From positions 62,001 through 126,000 of the forward strand of contig NZ_BFAB01000009.1 of assembly GCF_003402475.1 (NCBI RefSeq): a stretch of 64,000 nt of DNA, read 5' to 3'. The translations under genes were made by a program, and so were the position numbers. The stretch comes from Mycobacterium sp. MFM001. GTDB lineage: Bacteria > Actinomycetota > Actinomycetes > Mycobacteriales > Mycobacteriaceae. The notes below the pieces were generated by a model. It worked only from the letters and a program-made list of their open reading frames with translations, was not told the origin of the DNA and made no database searches. Below, piece by piece: positions 1-14,890 of this stretch. How positions within the stretch are numbered: position 1 is the stretch's first letter; each line of letters starts with the position of its first letter.

Positions 1-2300
<2,300 letters not shown>

Positions 2301-2311
2301 TTGTTTTCTAG

Positions 2312-6286
<3,975 letters not shown>

Positions 6287-6300
6287 TTTGCGCGGAAAGG

Positions 6301-6328
6301 GCCCCGGGTTTCCCGCCCGGGGCTTTTT
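6301..6328 (+). terminator. Intrinsic terminator of rpoBC
   Basis: A perfect 8-bp stem GCCCCGGG / CCCGGGGC (6301-6308 and 6316-6323) with a 7-nt loop is followed directly by TTTTT. It lies 14 bp after the rpoC stop and is one of the clearest terminators in the window. Confidence 0.93.
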
Positions 6329-6337
6329 CGTCTGCGC

Positions 6338-6363
6338 CGAACGTGCGGCAGGACGCACGTTCG
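6338..6363. repeat. 10-bp inverted repeat between rpoC and nfo
   Basis: CGAACGTGCG and CGCACGTTCG are perfect complements separated by six bases. The pair sits between the rpoC terminator and the nfo start. It could be an operator or a second hairpin; no T-run follows. Confidence 0.7.
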
Positions 6364-6371
6364 ACGTCGAC

Positions 6372-6389
6372 AGTGCGGCTAGCCGCACT
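6372..6389. promoter_or_regulatory. Perfect 18-bp palindrome upstream of nfo
   Basis: AGTGCGGCTAGCCGCACT reads identically on both strands and ends 22 bp before the nfo GTG. The position suits a dimeric repressor site, but no cognate regulator is obvious nearby. Confidence 0.55.
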
Positions 6390-6411
6390 CTCGGGGCCTA
6401 GACTGAGCGCC

Positions 6412-7167
6412 GTGCTTATCGGTTCGCATGTAAGCCCGCAGGATCCACTGGCCGCCGCCGCGGCCGAAGGCGCCGAGGCGGTGCAGATCTTCCTCGGCAA
6501 TCCGCAGAGCTGGAAGGCGCCCAAGCCGCGCGACGACGCCGCCCAGCTCAAGGCGTCGAGCATCCCGGTCTACGTCCATGCGCCATACCTGATCAACGTC
6601 GCGTCGGCGAACAACCGGGTGCGGATCCCGTCGCGCAAGATCTTGCAGGACACCTGCAATGCGGCGGCCGACATCGGGGCCGCGGCGGTGATCGTGCACG
6701 GCGGGCATGTCGCGGAGGACAACGACATCGACGCCGGTTTCGAGCGGTGGCGCAAGGCGCTCGACCGGCTCGAGACCGAGGTCCCGGTCTATCTGGAGAA
6801 CACCGCCGGCGGCGACCACGCGATGGCCCGCCACTTCGACACCATCGGCCGGCTCTGGGATCACATCGGTGACACCGGCATCGGGTTCTGCCTGGACACC
6901 TGCCACGCCTGGGCGGCGGGCGAAGCGCTGGTCGACGCCGTCGATCGCATCAAGGCGATCACCGGCCGGATCGACTTGGTGCACTGCAACGACTCCAAGG
7001 ACGGGCCGGGGTCAGGCCGCGACCGCCACGCCAACTTCGGCACCGGGCAGATCGACCCGGAGTTACTCGTCGCGGTCGTCAAAGCCGCTGGCGCGCCGGT
7101 GATTTGCGAAACCGCCGACGAGGGCCGCAAGGACGACATCGCCTTCCTCCGCGACCGCGTCGGCTAA
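6412..7167 (+). CDS. nfo: Endonuclease IV (AP endonuclease)
   Basis: Zinc-dependent apurinic/apyrimidinic endonuclease of the base-excision repair pathway, also called End in mycobacteria. At 251 aa it matches the usual mycobacterial length of about 252. The GTG start at 6412 gives [12 protein letters not shown], the typical family N-terminus; the frame is open further upstream into rpoC but nothing there resembles the family. Metal-binding motifs are visible in order: [32 protein letters not shown] and [20 protein letters not shown]. It lies directly downstream of rpoC, as Rv0670 does in M. tuberculosis. Confidence 0.96.
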   Translation: MLIGSHVSPQDPLAAAAAEGAEAVQIFLGNPQSWKAPKPRDDAAQLKASSIPVYVHAPYLINVASANNRVRIPSRKILQDTCNAAADIGAAAVIVHGGHVAEDNDIDAGFERWRKALDRLETEVPVYLENTAGGDHAMARHFDTIGRLWDHIGDTGIGFCLDTCHAWAAGEALVDAVDRIKAITGRIDLVHCNDSKDGPGSGRDRHANFGTGQIDPELLVAVVKAAGAPVICETADEGRKDDIAFLRDRVG

Positions 7168-7170
7168 GCC

Positions 7171-8010
7171 ATGGTCGCTCGGCTCGCTGCGCTACTCGGT
7201 GTGCTCGTCACGGTCGCGGCGTGTGCGGCGTCCCCGCCCGCGACTGCGGAATTGCCGGACGGCACCAGCGTGCACAGGATCAGTATCGGCGGCCTGGACC
7301 GGACCTATCGGGTGTACAAGCCGGCCGGCCTGCCGGAGTCGGCGCCGCTGGTGGTGATGCTGCACGGCGGGTTCGGCAGCGCGCGGCAAGCCGAAAAGGC
7401 TTACGGCTGGAACCAATTGGCCGACTCGATGAAATTTCTGGTCGCCTACCCCGACGGGGTCGGGCGGGCCTGGAACACCGGCGGTGGATGCTGCGGGCAG
7501 CCCAGCCGCGACGGCGTCGACGACGTCGGCTTCATCACCGCGACCGTCACCGAGATCAGCCACGCGATCGGGGTCGACGCGTCGCGGATCTACGCCGCAG
7601 GGATCAGCAACGGCGGCATCATGGCCTACACGCTGGCGTGCCATACCGGCATGTTCGCGGCGATCGGCCCCGATGCTGCCACTCAACTCGACCCGTGCAC
7701 GTCGCCGCATCGCACCTCGGTGATGCACATCCACGGCACCGGCGACCAAAACATTCGCTACAGCGGCGGACGCGGCGCCGGCGTCGCGCACATCGACGGG
7801 CCGCCCGTGCCGCAGGTGAATGCCTTCTGGCGCAACGTCGACCACTGCGCGCCGCCGACGAGCAGCACCGAGCGCCGGGTTACCACCTCGACGGCCGAGT
7901 GTCCCGACAACCGCAGCGTCGTCCTGATGACAGTCGACGGCGGTGGCCATGAGTGGCCGCAATTCGCGACGCCGACGCTGTGGCGGTTTTTCGCCGCCCA
8001 CGCCGACTGA
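7171..8010 (+). CDS. lpqP: LpqP-like secreted lipoprotein esterase (PHB depolymerase/feruloyl esterase family)
   Basis: Predicted cell-envelope lipoprotein with an alpha/beta-hydrolase fold, 279 aa. The N-terminus has a short positive segment, a hydrophobic stretch and a lipobox ending VAAC at residues 15-18. The nucleophile motif GISNGG lies near residue 150 and the oxyanion segment VVMLHGGFG near residue 62; GGGHEWP near the end likely carries the catalytic His. It starts 3 bp after nfo, so the two are probably cotranscribed. Order and length match Rv0671 (LpqP). The substrate is unknown; the family hydrolyses polyhydroxyalkanoate or feruloyl-type esters. Confidence 0.88.
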   Translation: MVARLAALLGVLVTVAACAASPPATAELPDGTSVHRISIGGLDRTYRVYKPAGLPESAPLVVMLHGGFGSARQAEKAYGWNQLADSMKFLVAYPDGVGRAWNTGGGCCGQPSRDGVDDVGFITATVTEISHAIGVDASRIYAAGISNGGIMAYTLACHTGMFAAIGPDAATQLDPCTSPHRTSVMHIHGTGDQNIRYSGGRGAGVAHIDGPPVPQVNAFWRNVDHCAPPTSSTERRVTTSTAECPDNRSVVLMTVDGGGHEWPQFATPTLWRFFAAHAD

Positions 8011-8040
8011 GTATTACGTCTCTTGTGCGGTTGTCGAAAA

Positions 8041-8051
8041 AGTGTAACACT
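8041..8051. promoter_or_regulatory. Small dyad upstream of fadE8
   Basis: AGTGT-A-ACACT is a perfect 5-bp dyad that ends 6 bp before the fadE8 ATG, where a repressor could block expression. The operon encodes a PaaX-like regulator, a plausible binder. The dyad is short and may be chance. Confidence 0.3.
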
Positions 8052-8057
8052 GAGGGC

Positions 8058-9686
8058 ATGCCAGACACGCATGTCGTCACCAACCAGGTCCCGCCGCTGG
8101 AAGACCACAACCCCGCCACGTCGCCGGTTCTCGTCGAGGCGCTGATCCGCGAGGGCGGCCAGTGGGGACTGGACGAGGTCGCCGAGCTCGGCGCAATCTC
8201 CGGTTCGGCCCAGACCCAGCGCTGGGGTGAGCTGGCCGACCGCAACCGGCCGATCCTGCACACGCACGATCGTTACGGCCACCGCATCGACGAGGTCGAA
8301 TACGACCCCGCCTATCACGAGCTGATGCGCACGGCCATTGCGCACGGTCTGCACGCGGCCCCGTGGGCGGACGCGAAGCCGGGCGCGCACGTGGTGCGGG
8401 CCGCCAAGACCAGCGTGTGGACCGCCGAACCCGGCCACATGTGCCCGATCTCGATGACCTACGCCGTCGTGCCCGCGTTGCGGCACAACCCGGAGCTGGC
8501 AAAGGTTTACGAGCCACTGCTGACCAGCCGGGTCTACGACCCGGAACTCAAGGTGCCTACGGCGAAGGCCGGGATCACCGCGGGCATGTCGATGACCGAG
8601 AAGCAGGGCGGCTCCGACGTCCGCGCCGGCACCACCCAGGCCGTCCGCAACGCCGACGGCAGCTACAGCCTGACCGGGCACAAGTGGTTCACCTCGGCGC
8701 CGATGTGCGACATCTTTCTAGTGCTGGCCCAGGCGCCGGGCGGGTTGTCGTGCTTCATGCTGCCGCGGGTACTGCCCGACGGCAGCCGCAACCGAATGTT
8801 GTTGCAGCGTCTCAAGGACAAGCTCGGCAACCACGCCAACGCCTCCAGCGAAGTCGAGTACGACGGGGCCATCGCCTGGCTGGTCGGCGAGGAGGGCCGC
8901 GGTGTGCCGACCATCATCGAGATGGTCAACCTGACCCGGCTGGACTGCGCGCTGGGCAGCGCCACCAGCATGCGCAGCGGGCTGACCCGCGCCGTGCACC
9001 ACGCCCAGCACCGCAAGGCGTTCGGCGCATACCTGATCGACCAGCCGCTGATGCGTAATGTGCTGGCGGACTTAGCGGTTGAGGCCGAGGCGGCCACCAT
9101 GGTCGCGATGCGGATGGCCGGCGCCACCGACAACGCGGTGCGCGGCGACGAGACCGAGGCGATGCTGCGCCGGATCGGGCTGGCCGCCGCCAAGTACTGG
9201 GTGTGCAAGCGGGCCACCCCGCACGCCGCCGAGGCGATGGAATGCCTGGGCGGAAACGGCTACATCGAGGACTTCGGCATGCCGCGGCTCTACCGCGAGG
9301 CTCCGCTGATGGGCATCTGGGAGGGTTCTGGCAACGTCAGCGCGCTGGATACCTTGCGCGCCATGGCAACTCGGCCCGAATGCGTCGAGGTGCTGTTCGC
9401 CGACCTGGCCCAGAGCTCGGGCCAGGACCCGCGGCTGGACGCACACGTCGAGCGCCTGCGGCCGCAACTCGGCGATTTCGACACGATCCAGTACCGGGCC
9501 CGCAAGGTCGCCGAGGACATCTGCCTGGCGCTGCAGGGATCGCTGCTGGTGCGCCATGGCCACCCCGCCGTCGCCGAGGCGTTCCTGGCCACCCGGCTCG
9601 GCGGCCAGTGGGGCGGCGCCTACGGCACCATGCCCACGGGGCTGGACCTGGCGCCGATCCTCGAGCGTGCAATGGTCAAGGGATGA
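8058..9686 (+). CDS. fadE8: Acyl-CoA dehydrogenase, AidB-like
   Basis: FAD-dependent acyl-CoA dehydrogenase of the long AidB-like subfamily, 542 aa, the same length as M. tuberculosis FadE8 (Rv0672). ATG at 8058 with GAGGG just upstream is preferred; the frame extends 35 codons further up into lpqP without support. Family motifs are present: MTEKQGGSDV near residue 180 and ECLGGNGYIEDFGMPRLYRE followed by IWEGSGNV near residues 395-425. It probably introduces the alpha-beta double bond into an acyl-CoA, and the two following crotonases would act on such a product. Its stop overlaps the echA4 start (ATGA). E. coli AidB is linked to alkylation protection, so a role outside beta-oxidation is possible. 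Confidence 0.94.
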   Translation: MPDTHVVTNQVPPLEDHNPATSPVLVEALIREGGQWGLDEVAELGAISGSAQTQRWGELADRNRPILHTHDRYGHRIDEVEYDPAYHELMRTAIAHGLHAAPWADAKPGAHVVRAAKTSVWTAEPGHMCPISMTYAVVPALRHNPELAKVYEPLLTSRVYDPELKVPTAKAGITAGMSMTEKQGGSDVRAGTTQAVRNADGSYSLTGHKWFTSAPMCDIFLVLAQAPGGLSCFMLPRVLPDGSRNRMLLQRLKDKLGNHANASSEVEYDGAIAWLVGEEGRGVPTIIEMVNLTRLDCALGSATSMRSGLTRAVHHAQHRKAFGAYLIDQPLMRNVLADLAVEAEAATMVAMRMAGATDNAVRGDETEAMLRRIGLAAAKYWVCKRATPHAAEAMECLGGNGYIEDFGMPRLYREAPLMGIWEGSGNVSALDTLRAMATRPECVEVLFADLAQSSGQDPRLDAHVERLRPQLGDFDTIQYRARKVAEDICLALQGSLLVRHGHPAVAEAFLATRLGGQWGGAYGTMPTGLDLAPILERAMVKG

Positions 9687-10621
9687 CGCACGCGATCCGA
9701 CCGGTCGACTTCGACAACCTGAAGACGATGACCTACGAGGTCACCGACCGGGTTGCGCGAATCACCTTCAACCGCCCCGAAAAGGGCAACGCGATCATCG
9801 CGGACACCCCGCTGGAGCTCTCGGCGCTCGTTGAGCGTGCCGACCTGGACCCCAATGTGCACGTCATCTTGGTCTCTGGGCGCGGTGAAGGGTTTTGTGC
9901 CGGTTTCGATTTGAGCGCCTACGCCGACCGGACCTCCTCGGCCGGCGGCACCGGGCCGTACCAGGGCACCGTGCTCGACGGCAAGACCCAGGCCGTCAAC
10001 CACCTGCCGGACCGGCCGTGGGACCCGATGATCGACTACCAGATGATGAGCCGGTTCGTGCGCGGGTTCTCGTCGCTGATGCACGCCGACAAGCCGACGG
10101 TGGTCAAGATTCACGGCTACTGCGTGGCCGGCGGTACCGACATTGCGCTGCACGCCGACCAGGTGATCGCCGCCGCGGACGCCAAGATCGGCTACCCGCC
10201 GACCAGGGTGTGGGGAGTCCCTGCGGCGGGACTGTGGGCGCACCGGCTCGGCGACCAGCGCGCCAAACGCCTTCTGCTGACCGGCGATTGCATCACCGGC
10301 GCGCAAGCCGCCGAGTGGGGCCTGGCCGTCGAGGCGCCGGACCCGAAGGATCTCGACGAGCGCACCGAGCGACTGGTGCAACGTATCGCCGCCGTGCCGG
10401 TCAACCAGCTGATCATGGTCAAGCTCGCGCTGAACACGGCGCTGCTGCAGCAGGGTGTAGCGACCAGCAGAATGGTCAGCACCGTGTTCGACGGCGTCGC
10501 GCGGCACACGCCCGAGGGCCACGCGTTCGTCGCCGACGCGGTCGAACACGGCTTCCGGGACGCGGTCAAGCACCGCGACGAGCCGTTCGGCGACTACGGT
10601 CGCCAAGCGTCCGGGGTGTAG
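9683..10621 (+). CDS. echA4: Enoyl-CoA hydratase/isomerase family protein
   Basis: Crotonase-fold protein, 312 aa, matching Rv0673 (EchA4). It starts inside the fadE8 stop codon as ATGA, indicating translational coupling. The oxyanion-hole segments are GRGEGFCAGFDLSAYA near residue 70 and GYCVAGGTDIALHADQ near residue 150. It is longer than the standard 260-aa hydratase because of an insertion around residues 85-125. It probably hydrates or isomerises the enoyl-CoA produced by FadE8; the exact substrate cannot be read from the sequence. Confidence 0.93.
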   Translation: MTHAIRPVDFDNLKTMTYEVTDRVARITFNRPEKGNAIIADTPLELSALVERADLDPNVHVILVSGRGEGFCAGFDLSAYADRTSSAGGTGPYQGTVLDGKTQAVNHLPDRPWDPMIDYQMMSRFVRGFSSLMHADKPTVVKIHGYCVAGGTDIALHADQVIAAADAKIGYPPTRVWGVPAAGLWAHRLGDQRAKRLLLTGDCITGAQAAEWGLAVEAPDPKDLDERTERLVQRIAAVPVNQLIMVKLALNTALLQQGVATSRMVSTVFDGVARHTPEGHAFVADAVEHGFRDAVKHRDEPFGDYGRQASGV

Positions 10622-10623
10622 GC

Positions 10624-11346
10624 ATGCGCAAGATGACCGCGCGCTCGGTCGTGCTGTCGGTGCTGCTGGGTGCTCACCCGGCGTGGGCCAGCGCCGCCGA
10701 ATTGGTCAGGCTCACCGCCGATTTCGGCATCAAGGAGCCGACGCTAAGGGTGGCGCTGACGCGCATGGTCAGCAACGGCGACCTGATCCGGTCTGCCGAT
10801 GGCTACCGGCTCTCCGACCGGCTGCTGGCCCGCCAGCGCCGTCAGGACGAGGCGATCAGCCTGCGGGTAAAGCCCTGGCGCGGCTACTGGACCACATTGA
10901 TCGTCACCAGCATAGGCACCGACGCGCGCACTCGCGCGGCGCTGCGAACCACGTTGCACGACAAGCGTTTCGGCGAACTGCGGGAAGGAGTGTGGATGCG
11001 GCCGGACAACCTGCCGCTCGAGCTGGACGCCGAGATCCGTGGCCGGCTGCGCATCCTCAAGGCCCGCGACGACGCGCCCGACGAGCTGGCCGGTCGGCTG
11101 TGGGACCTCCCGGGGTGGTCGCAGGCCGGCCACGACTTGCTCGACGAGATGGCCGCCGCCCCCGACATTCCCGGCAGGTTCGTGGTGGCCGCCGCAATGG
11201 TTCGCCACCTGCTGAGCGACCCGATGCTGCCGACCGAGCTGCTGCCCGCCGACTGGCCCGGCGCTCAAGTGCGCGCCGCTTACCACGACTTCGCCGCCGA
11301 ACTGACCAAGCGGCGCAACCAAACCCAACTAGTGGAGGCGACATGA
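10624..11346 (+). CDS. PaaX-like transcriptional regulator
   Basis: Probable transcriptional regulator, 240 aa, equal in length to Rv0674. The N-terminus (MRKMTARSVVLSVLLGAHP) leads into a winged-helix segment (ASAAELVRLTADFGIKEPTLRVALTRMV), the arrangement of PaaX-family repressors, which respond to aryl- or acyl-CoA esters. It begins 2 bp after echA4 and its stop overlaps the start of echA5, so it is in the middle of the fadE8 operon and may autoregulate it. Confidence 0.85.
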   Translation: MRKMTARSVVLSVLLGAHPAWASAAELVRLTADFGIKEPTLRVALTRMVSNGDLIRSADGYRLSDRLLARQRRQDEAISLRVKPWRGYWTTLIVTSIGTDARTRAALRTTLHDKRFGELREGVWMRPDNLPLELDAEIRGRLRILKARDDAPDELAGRLWDLPGWSQAGHDLLDEMAAAPDIPGRFVVAAAMVRHLLSDPMLPTELLPADWPGAQVRAAYHDFAAELTKRRNQTQLVEAT

Positions 11347-12107
11347 GCGAGCCGGTACGGGTGGAACGCAACGGCCCCGTGACCACGGTGATCCTGAACC
11401 GGCCGGAGGCCCGCAACGCTGTCAACGGCCCGACGGCGGCCGCGTTGTTCGCCGCATTCGAGGAGTTCGACCGCGACGATGCCGCGTCGGTGGCCGTGCT
11501 GTGGGGTGACGGCGGAACCTTCTGCGCCGGAGCCGATTTGAAGGCCTTCGGCACGCCGGACACCAACCAAGTGCACCGCACCGGCCCCGGTCCGATGGGC
11601 CCGACGCGCATGGTGTTGTCCAAGCCGGTGATCGCCGCGGTCAGCGGGTACGCGGTGGCCGGTGGCCTGGAATTGGCGTTGTGGTGCGATCTGCGGGTCG
11701 CCGAGGAGGACGCGGTGTTCGGAGTGTTCTGCCGGCGCTGGGGAGTTCCGCTGATCGACGGCGGCACCATCCGGCTGCCGCGACTGATCGGACACAGCCG
11801 GGCGATGGACATGATTCTCACCGGCCGCGGCGTCGACGCCACCGAAGCCCACGCGATCGGCTTGGCCAACCGGGTCGTGCCCAAGGGGCAGGCCCGTCAG
11901 GCCGCCGAGGAGTTGGCGGCGCAGTTGGCCGCGTTGCCGCAGCAATGCATGCGGTCGGATCGGCTCTCAGCGCTACACCAATGGGGCACAACCGAATCGG
12001 ACGCGCTGGACTACGAATTCGCCAGCATCTCCCGCGTCAGCGCCGAGGCGATGGAAGGCGCGGGGCGCTTCGCGGCCGGCGCCGGCCGCCACGGCGCCAG
12101 CGCCTAA
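11343..12107 (+). CDS. echA5: Enoyl-CoA hydratase
   Basis: Crotonase-superfamily protein, 254 aa, the last gene of the fadE8 operon, starting in an ATGA overlap with the PaaX-like gene. Oxyanion-hole motifs are GGTFCAGADLKAF near residue 60 and GYAVAGGLELALWCDLRVAEED near residues 100-120. It corresponds to Rv0675 (EchA5). Having two crotonases in the operon suggests a hydratase plus an isomerase or side-chain-cleaving enzyme, but their order of action is inference. Confidence 0.93.
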   Translation: MSEPVRVERNGPVTTVILNRPEARNAVNGPTAAALFAAFEEFDRDDAASVAVLWGDGGTFCAGADLKAFGTPDTNQVHRTGPGPMGPTRMVLSKPVIAAVSGYAVAGGLELALWCDLRVAEEDAVFGVFCRRWGVPLIDGGTIRLPRLIGHSRAMDMILTGRGVDATEAHAIGLANRVVPKGQARQAAEELAAQLAALPQQCMRSDRLSALHQWGTTESDALDYEFASISRVSAEAMEGAGRFAAGAGRHGASA

Positions 12108-12109
12108 CG

Positions 12110-12124
12110 GCGCGAGCAGACGCA
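12110..12124 (+). repeat. Single copy of dispersed GCGAGCAGACGC element
   Basis: GCGCGAGCAGACGCA fills almost the whole gap between the convergent ends of echA5 and the DUF3060 gene. The same core recurs at 51858-51868, 53758-53815 and 61427-61490. Confidence 0.75.
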
Positions 12125-12535
12125 CTAACCCTTGCTGATGTTGTTGCCCGAACCGAGGTTGTCGACTTTGGGGTCGCCGTTCTTGTAGGTGATCGTGTTG
12201 TTGAGTCCGACGACGCTGAGTTGCTTGTCGATCTTGTCGAAGGTGATCTTGTTGTCGGCGCCGCCGATGCTCACCGTCCCGCAGGTGCCCTTGACGGTCA
12301 GCGTGTTGTTGGAGCCGCCGACATTTAGCGACTTCCCGTCGGCGCAATCGAGATCGGTTGTGGTTCCGAATGATCCGTAGTTGATCGTGTTGCCGACCTC
12401 GAACTGTGCGCCGGTGCTTCCGCTGGTGGTACTGGTGCTGGTCGACGGCGTCGCATTCTTCTCATGCGATCCGCAGCCGGCCAGACCTGAAACCACCACT
12501 GCCGTCGACAGCGCCAGAATCGTGTACGCGCGCAT
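12125..12535 (-). CDS. DUF3060 family lipoprotein (Rv0679c-like)
   Basis: Predicted lipoprotein of 136 aa. The signal peptide MRAYTILALSTAVVVSGLAGC ends in a lipobox LAGC; a Ser/Thr-rich linker (TPSTSTSTTSGSTG) follows and then repeated units of the form GxxNxITx, typical of DUF3060 beta-helix-like proteins. ATG at 12535 is chosen because the lipoprotein signal begins there and GAGGAAG precedes it on the minus strand. It sits 47 bp after another DUF3060 gene in the same direction. Threonine-rich character and position match Rv0679c of M. tuberculosis. The function is unknown; it is probably on the outer face of the membrane. Confidence 0.86.
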   Translation of the reverse strand: MRAYTILALSTAVVVSGLAGCGSHEKNATPSTSTSTTSGSTGAQFEVGNTINYGSFGTTTDLDCADGKSLNVGGSNNTLTVKGTCGTVSIGGADNKITFDKIDKQLSVVGLNNTITYKNGDPKVDNLGSGNNISKG

Positions 12536-12582
12536 TCTTCCTCGATTCTCCGTTGTAACTGGATTGTCGCTGGTGTAGAAAC

Positions 12583-12957
12583 TCACGCCGCACGGTTGAT
12601 GCGGTTGACCATGCCCAGTTCGCGGCCGCGGTCCCAAATGACCGGGTCGCCGCCTCGGAAGTAGACCGTCTCGTCGGAGCCATAGACCGTGATGTCGTTG
12701 ACGACGGTGTCGGCGACGACGGTGTTACCCGAACCCATCACCGTCACCGCCCAGCAGGTTCCCAGCGCGTTGACGGAGTTGTATGTGCCGTTGACGATCA
12801 GCGTGGCGTTGTTGCAGTCCACCGTCTGCTCGACGCCTTCGCCGGTGATGTGGGTGTCACCGTTCTTGGCGGATGCGGTTGGGGCCCCGGCGAAGAATGT
12901 GAAACCAACGGCGATCGCACAGGCCGCCGACGTGCGACCAAGGGTCGTCCATTTCAC
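12583..12957 (-). CDS. DUF3060 family secreted protein (Rv0680c-like)
   Basis: Predicted exported protein of 124 aa, the length of Rv0680c. The GTG start at 12957 gives a signal peptide (KWTTLGRTSAACAIAVGFTFFAG..ASA) without a lipobox Cys. The mature part again has the DUF3060 pattern: TVDCNNATLIVNGTYNSVNA, then VTVMGSGNTVVADTVVNDI and VYGSDETVYFRGGDP. GAGAGG lies upstream of the chosen start. Together with the downstream lipoprotein it forms a two-gene unit of related proteins, perhaps acting as partners in the envelope. Confidence 0.85.
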   Translation of the reverse strand: MKWTTLGRTSAACAIAVGFTFFAGAPTASAKNGDTHITGEGVEQTVDCNNATLIVNGTYNSVNALGTCWAVTVMGSGNTVVADTVVNDITVYGSDETVYFRGGDPVIWDRGRELGMVNRINRAA

Positions 12958-13114
12958 CGCGCGTTCCTCTCGCCGTGGCGGGTGCTCTGCTCGAGGAGAG
13001 CCTACGTGCATCGCCCTGTCCGATGGCCGCCTTCCGGCATTTGTCAACTAGAGTTCTTCGCTGACCCTGATCCAATTGCGAAAGCGGGTCGAGGCAAACC
13101 GAAGGGCGATCACC

Positions 13115-13750
13115 ATGGCAGCAGAGCCGGAAACACCGGGTGGTCGCTCGCGCGCCGGGGCCAAGTCGACGGCCCGCCCGGCGAAGCTGAGCCGCGACAT
13201 CATCATCAACGCGGCGCTCACCTTCCTGGATCGGGAGGGCTGGGACGCGCTGACCATCAACGCGCTGGCGACGCAGCTGGGGACCAAGGGGCCGTCGCTC
13301 TACAACCACGTGCACAGCCTCGAGGACCTGCGCCGCACGGTGCGCATGCGGGTGATCGACGACATCATCACGATGCTCAACCGGGTCGGAGAGGGCCGGG
13401 CTCGTGACGACGCCGTGCTGGTCATGGCCGGCGCCTACCGCAGCTACGCCCATCACCACCCGGGCCGCTATTCCGCGTTCACCCGGATGCCGCTCGGTGG
13501 CGACGACCCCGAATACACCGCCGCCACCCGGGCCGCGGCCGCGCCGGTCATCTCGGTGCTGACCTCCTACGGCCTGGACGGCGAGGAAGCCTTCTACGCG
13601 GCGCTGGAGTTCTGGTCGGCGCTGCACGGGTTCGTGTTGCTCGAGATGACCGGGGTGATGGACGAGATCGACACCGACGCGGTGTTCTCCGACATGGTGC
13701 TGCGGCTGGCGGCCGGCCTGGAACGTCGCAGCGGAGCCAACGCGGGGTAG
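13115..13750 (+). CDS. TetR/AcrR family transcriptional regulator (Rv0681-like)
   Basis: TetR-type regulator, 211 aa. The N-terminal helix-turn-helix is visible (LSRDIIINAALTFLDREGWD, then INALATQLGTKGPSLYNHVHS), followed by a C-terminal region resembling the TetR_C_33/WHG type (ALEFWSALHGFVLLEM). ATG at 13115 with GAAGGG upstream is preferred over an upstream TTG at 13076. Its position immediately before rpsL matches Rv0681. It is divergent from the DUF3060 pair, with 157 bp between the starts, so it may regulate that pair; its ligand is unknown. Confidence 0.9.
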   Translation: MAAEPETPGGRSRAGAKSTARPAKLSRDIIINAALTFLDREGWDALTINALATQLGTKGPSLYNHVHSLEDLRRTVRMRVIDDIITMLNRVGEGRARDDAVLVMAGAYRSYAHHHPGRYSAFTRMPLGGDDPEYTAATRAAAAPVISVLTSYGLDGEEAFYAALEFWSALHGFVLLEMTGVMDEIDTDAVFSDMVLRLAAGLERRSGANAG

Positions 13751-13766
13751 GCGGTTAATCGCCGCT

Positions 13767-13796
13767 TTGACCTGCCCGACCAGCGGCGGGTATTGT
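13767..13796 (+). promoter_or_regulatory. Candidate SigA promoter of the str operon
   Basis: TTGACC (13767-13772), 18 bp, TATTGT (13791-13796). It precedes a leader of about 170 nt before rpsL. The -35 hexamer is close to consensus. The remaining leader (13803-13975) has no further gene. Confidence 0.6.
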
Positions 13797-13975
13797 TGAT
13801 GCTCGCGCCTGGCCTCGTACGGCGCCTTCGGTGACGAAAGGCGTGCCGCCGGGCCAATTCGCATGTCCATGACGCAACGGATGAATCCGGGGCGGGCGCG
13901 TGCGACACGCCCGGTCGCGGGGTACCGCGGTGGGGCGTAACTGCAGTACAGGGACTTACAACAGAAAGCCGGTAG

Positions 13976-14350
13976 ATGCCAACCATTCAGCAGCTGGTCC
14001 GCAAGGGGCGCCGCGACAAGATCGGCAAGGTCAAGACCGCGGCCCTCAAGGGCAGCCCGCAGCGCCGTGGCGTGTGCACGCGCGTGTACACCACGACTCC
14101 GAAGAAGCCGAACTCGGCGCTTCGGAAGGTCGCGCGCGTCAAGCTGACCAGCCAGGTTGAAGTCACCGCATACATCCCCGGCGAGGGCCACAACCTGCAG
14201 GAGCACTCGATGGTGCTGGTGCGTGGCGGCCGGGTGAAGGACCTGCCCGGCGTGCGCTACAAGATCATCCGCGGCTCGCTCGACACCCAGGGTGTCAAGA
14301 ACCGCAAGCAGGCTCGTAGCCGCTACGGCGCCAAGAAGGAGAAGAGCTGA
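13976..14350 (+). CDS. rpsL: 30S ribosomal protein S12
   Basis: Decoding-centre protein of the small subunit, 124 aa, with the usual N-terminus [15 protein letters not shown]. Lys43 ([12 protein letters not shown]) and Lys88 ([12 protein letters not shown]), the two positions most often altered in streptomycin-resistant mycobacteria, are both wild type. It is the first gene of the str operon; its stop overlaps the rpsG start by one base. Confidence 0.99.
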   Translation: MPTIQQLVRKGRRDKIGKVKTAALKGSPQRRGVCTRVYTTTPKKPNSALRKVARVKLTSQVEVTAYIPGEGHNLQEHSMVLVRGGRVKDLPGVRYKIIRGSLDTQGVKNRKQARSRYGAKKEKS

Positions 14351-14820
14351 TGCCGCGCAAGGGCCCCGCGCCGAAGCGTCCGCTGGTCAACGACCCGGTC
14401 TACGGGTCGCAGCTGGTTACCCAGCTGGTGAACAAGGTTCTCCTGAAAGGGAAGAAATCCCTCGCCGAACGCATTGTTTACGGTGCGCTCGAACAGGCCC
14501 GCGAGAAGACCGGCACCGATCCGGTGATTACGCTCAAGCGGGCTCTCGACAACGTCAAGCCGGCCCTGGAGGTCCGCAGCCGCCGCGTCGGTGGTGCCAC
14601 CTACCAGGTGCCCGTCGAGGTGCGTCCCGACCGGTCCACCACGCTGGCGCTGCGCTGGCTGGTCAGCTTCTCCCGGCAACGTCGGGAGAAGACCATGGTC
14701 GAGCGTCTGGCAAACGAGATTCTGGATGCCAGCAATGGCCTCGGGGCTTCCGTCAAGCGGCGTGAGGACACCCACAAGATGGCCGAGGCAAACCGCGCCT
14801 TCGCGCACTATCGCTGGTGA
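14350..14820 (+). CDS. rpsG: 30S ribosomal protein S7
   Basis: Head protein of the small subunit that nucleates 3'-domain assembly, 156 aa, full length ([20 protein letters not shown] to AFAHYRW). The start codon shares its A with the rpsL stop, so translation is coupled. fusA follows after 70 bp. Confidence 0.99.
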   Translation: MPRKGPAPKRPLVNDPVYGSQLVTQLVNKVLLKGKKSLAERIVYGALEQAREKTGTDPVITLKRALDNVKPALEVRSRRVGGATYQVPVEVRPDRSTTLALRWLVSFSRQRREKTMVERLANEILDASNGLGASVKRREDTHKMAEANRAFAHYRW

Positions 14821-14890
14821 CCGCCCCGGCGATGCGGCCGGAGGCGAAACGAACAGCTAACCAAGCAACGATGAGAGTGGGAAGACTTCT

